A stretch of 64,000 nucleotides of DNA, taken from the NCBI GenBank assembly GCA_000719105.1, contig JODX01000016.1, forward strand, positions 1 through 64,000, read 5' to 3'. The DNA comes from Streptomyces sclerotialus. Lineage in GTDB: Bacteria; Actinomycetota; Actinomycetes; Streptomycetales; Streptomycetaceae. Made by a program: the position numbers and the translations under genes. The notes beneath the pieces were generated by a model, which saw only the letters and a program-made list of their open reading frames with translations, did no database searches and had not been told where the DNA came from. Positions 63,358 to 64,000 of the stretch are shown here, piece by piece. Every line of letters starts with the position of its first letter. Position 1 is the first letter of the stretch.

Positions 63358-64000
63358 ATGGACAGCAATCAGGGCTCGTACTGGATCGAGACGGCACCGG
63401 GGAAGGCGTACGCGCCGCTCGACGGGGACCTCGACGTCGACGTGGTCGTCGTCGGTGCCGGGATCGCCGGGATCAGCACCGCCTACGAGCTCGCCCGGCT
63501 CGGGCGCAGCGTGGCTCTGCTGGAGGCCGGGACGGTCGCCGGCGGTGTGACCGGGCACACGACCGCCAAGGTCAGCGTGCTGCACACGCTGATCTACGAC
63601 AAGCTGCGGCGGACCAGGGACGAGGAGGCCGCGCGGCTGTACGCCACCTCGCAGAGCGTGGCGATCGAGCGGGCCGCGGAGCTCGTCGACGAGCTGGGCG
63701 TCGCCTGCGACTGGGAGCGCCGGGACTCGTACACGTACACGCACGACGCCGGGCGGGTGTCCAAGATACGTGCCGAGGCCGATGCCGCGCGTGCGGCCGG
63801 GCTGTCCGCGGAGCTGGTGACGGGTACCCCGTTGCCGTACCCCGTCACGGCGGCGGTGAAGGTGACCGGGCAGGCCCAGTTCCACCCGCGCAAGTACCTC
63901 CTGGCCCTCCTCGACGACTTCGTCGCCCGCGGCGGACAGGTGTTCGAGCAGACGCCCGTCGTCGGACTGCACGAGGGCGAGCCCTGCCGGGTCACCACGA
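63358..64000 (+). CDS. DAO-type FAD-dependent oxidoreductase, 3' end outside window
   Basis: 214 codons of an open frame that runs off the right edge. After an N-terminal YWIETAPGKAYAPLDGD the FAD Rossmann motif VVVVGAGIAGISTAYELARLG appears (Gly33, Gly35, Gly38), followed by GGVTGHTTAKVSVLH and FHPRKYLLALLDDF, as in amino-acid/glutamylputrescine oxidase-like DAO proteins. Relatives with this start often carry a C-terminal Rieske iron-sulfur domain, which would lie outside the window. It diverges from the Trypco1 gene across 212 bases and has no evident link to it. Confidence 0.82.
   Translation, partial: MDSNQGSYWIETAPGKAYAPLDGDLDVDVVVVGAGIAGISTAYELARLGRSVALLEAGTVAGGVTGHTTAKVSVLHTLIYDKLRRTRDEEAARLYATSQSVAIERAAELVDELGVACDWERRDSYTYTHDAGRVSKIRAEADAARAAGLSAELVTGTPLPYPVTAAVKVTGQAQFHPRKYLLALLDDFVARGGQVFEQTPVVGLHEGEPCRVTT

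Overview
The window is high-GC DNA (third codon positions almost all G or C, frequent GTG starts, one TTA codon noticed, GTGA stop/start overlaps) from the chromosome of a Streptomyces or close relative. A geosmin synthase, a conservon (kinase-like, roadblock, DUF742, small GTPase) and the GlgX/TreY/TreZ glycogen-trehalose set support this. About 50 protein genes were found. No rRNA, tRNA, insertion sequence, prophage or CRISPR array was seen.

Layout. 1-5000: sulfur assimilation. The end of cysD is followed by a cysN that has lost about 110 central codons and is frameshifted, then a sulfonate/taurine-type ABC transporter and a CbiX-like chelatase. 4995-15204, mostly minus strand: TIGR03086 and DUF1697 proteins, a CDP-alcohol phosphatidyltransferase, a macrolide-type glycosyltransferase, a three-gene sugar ABC importer without its own ATPase, an APH-like kinase, a DEDDh exonuclease and an SAV2148-type HEPN protein. 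15504-25614: glgX, treY and treZ, interleaved with two convergent paralogous M14 carboxypeptidases and an FHA protein. 25651-31972: a phosphotransferase whose catalytic Asp appears lost, an M24 peptidase, geosmin synthase, an ARMT1/DUF89 phosphatase and a zinc-ribbon membrane protein.

32124-44285: a P450, a divergent GAF/PAS protein, then an unfamiliar three-gene cassette (AT-less ketosynthase-ACP, stand-alone adenylation enzyme, FAD oxidoreductase), followed by a conservon whose DUF742 gene carries a TTA (bldA-dependent) codon. 44318-48866: a tightly coupled five-gene minus-strand operon (ABC-2 exporter, two-component system, PfkB sugar kinase). 48950-51905: a decayed PIN toxin-antitoxin remnant, msrB, murC and a small conserved protein. 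52033-58506: a RibD-like reductase diverging from zapE, a secreted peptide, a carbonic anhydrase/SulP pair and a Tat-exported PhoX-like protein.

58604-63145: the most striking locus, a Trypco1-domain protein followed by a 1396-residue trypsin-like protease/STAND NTPase/14-blade WD40 protein. This architecture belongs to predicted NTP-dependent biological conflict (immune-like) systems. The window ends inside a DAO-type FAD oxidoreductase. The two best candidates for undescribed biology are the Trypco1/protease-STAND-WD40 pair and the KS-ACP/adenylation/FAD cassette.
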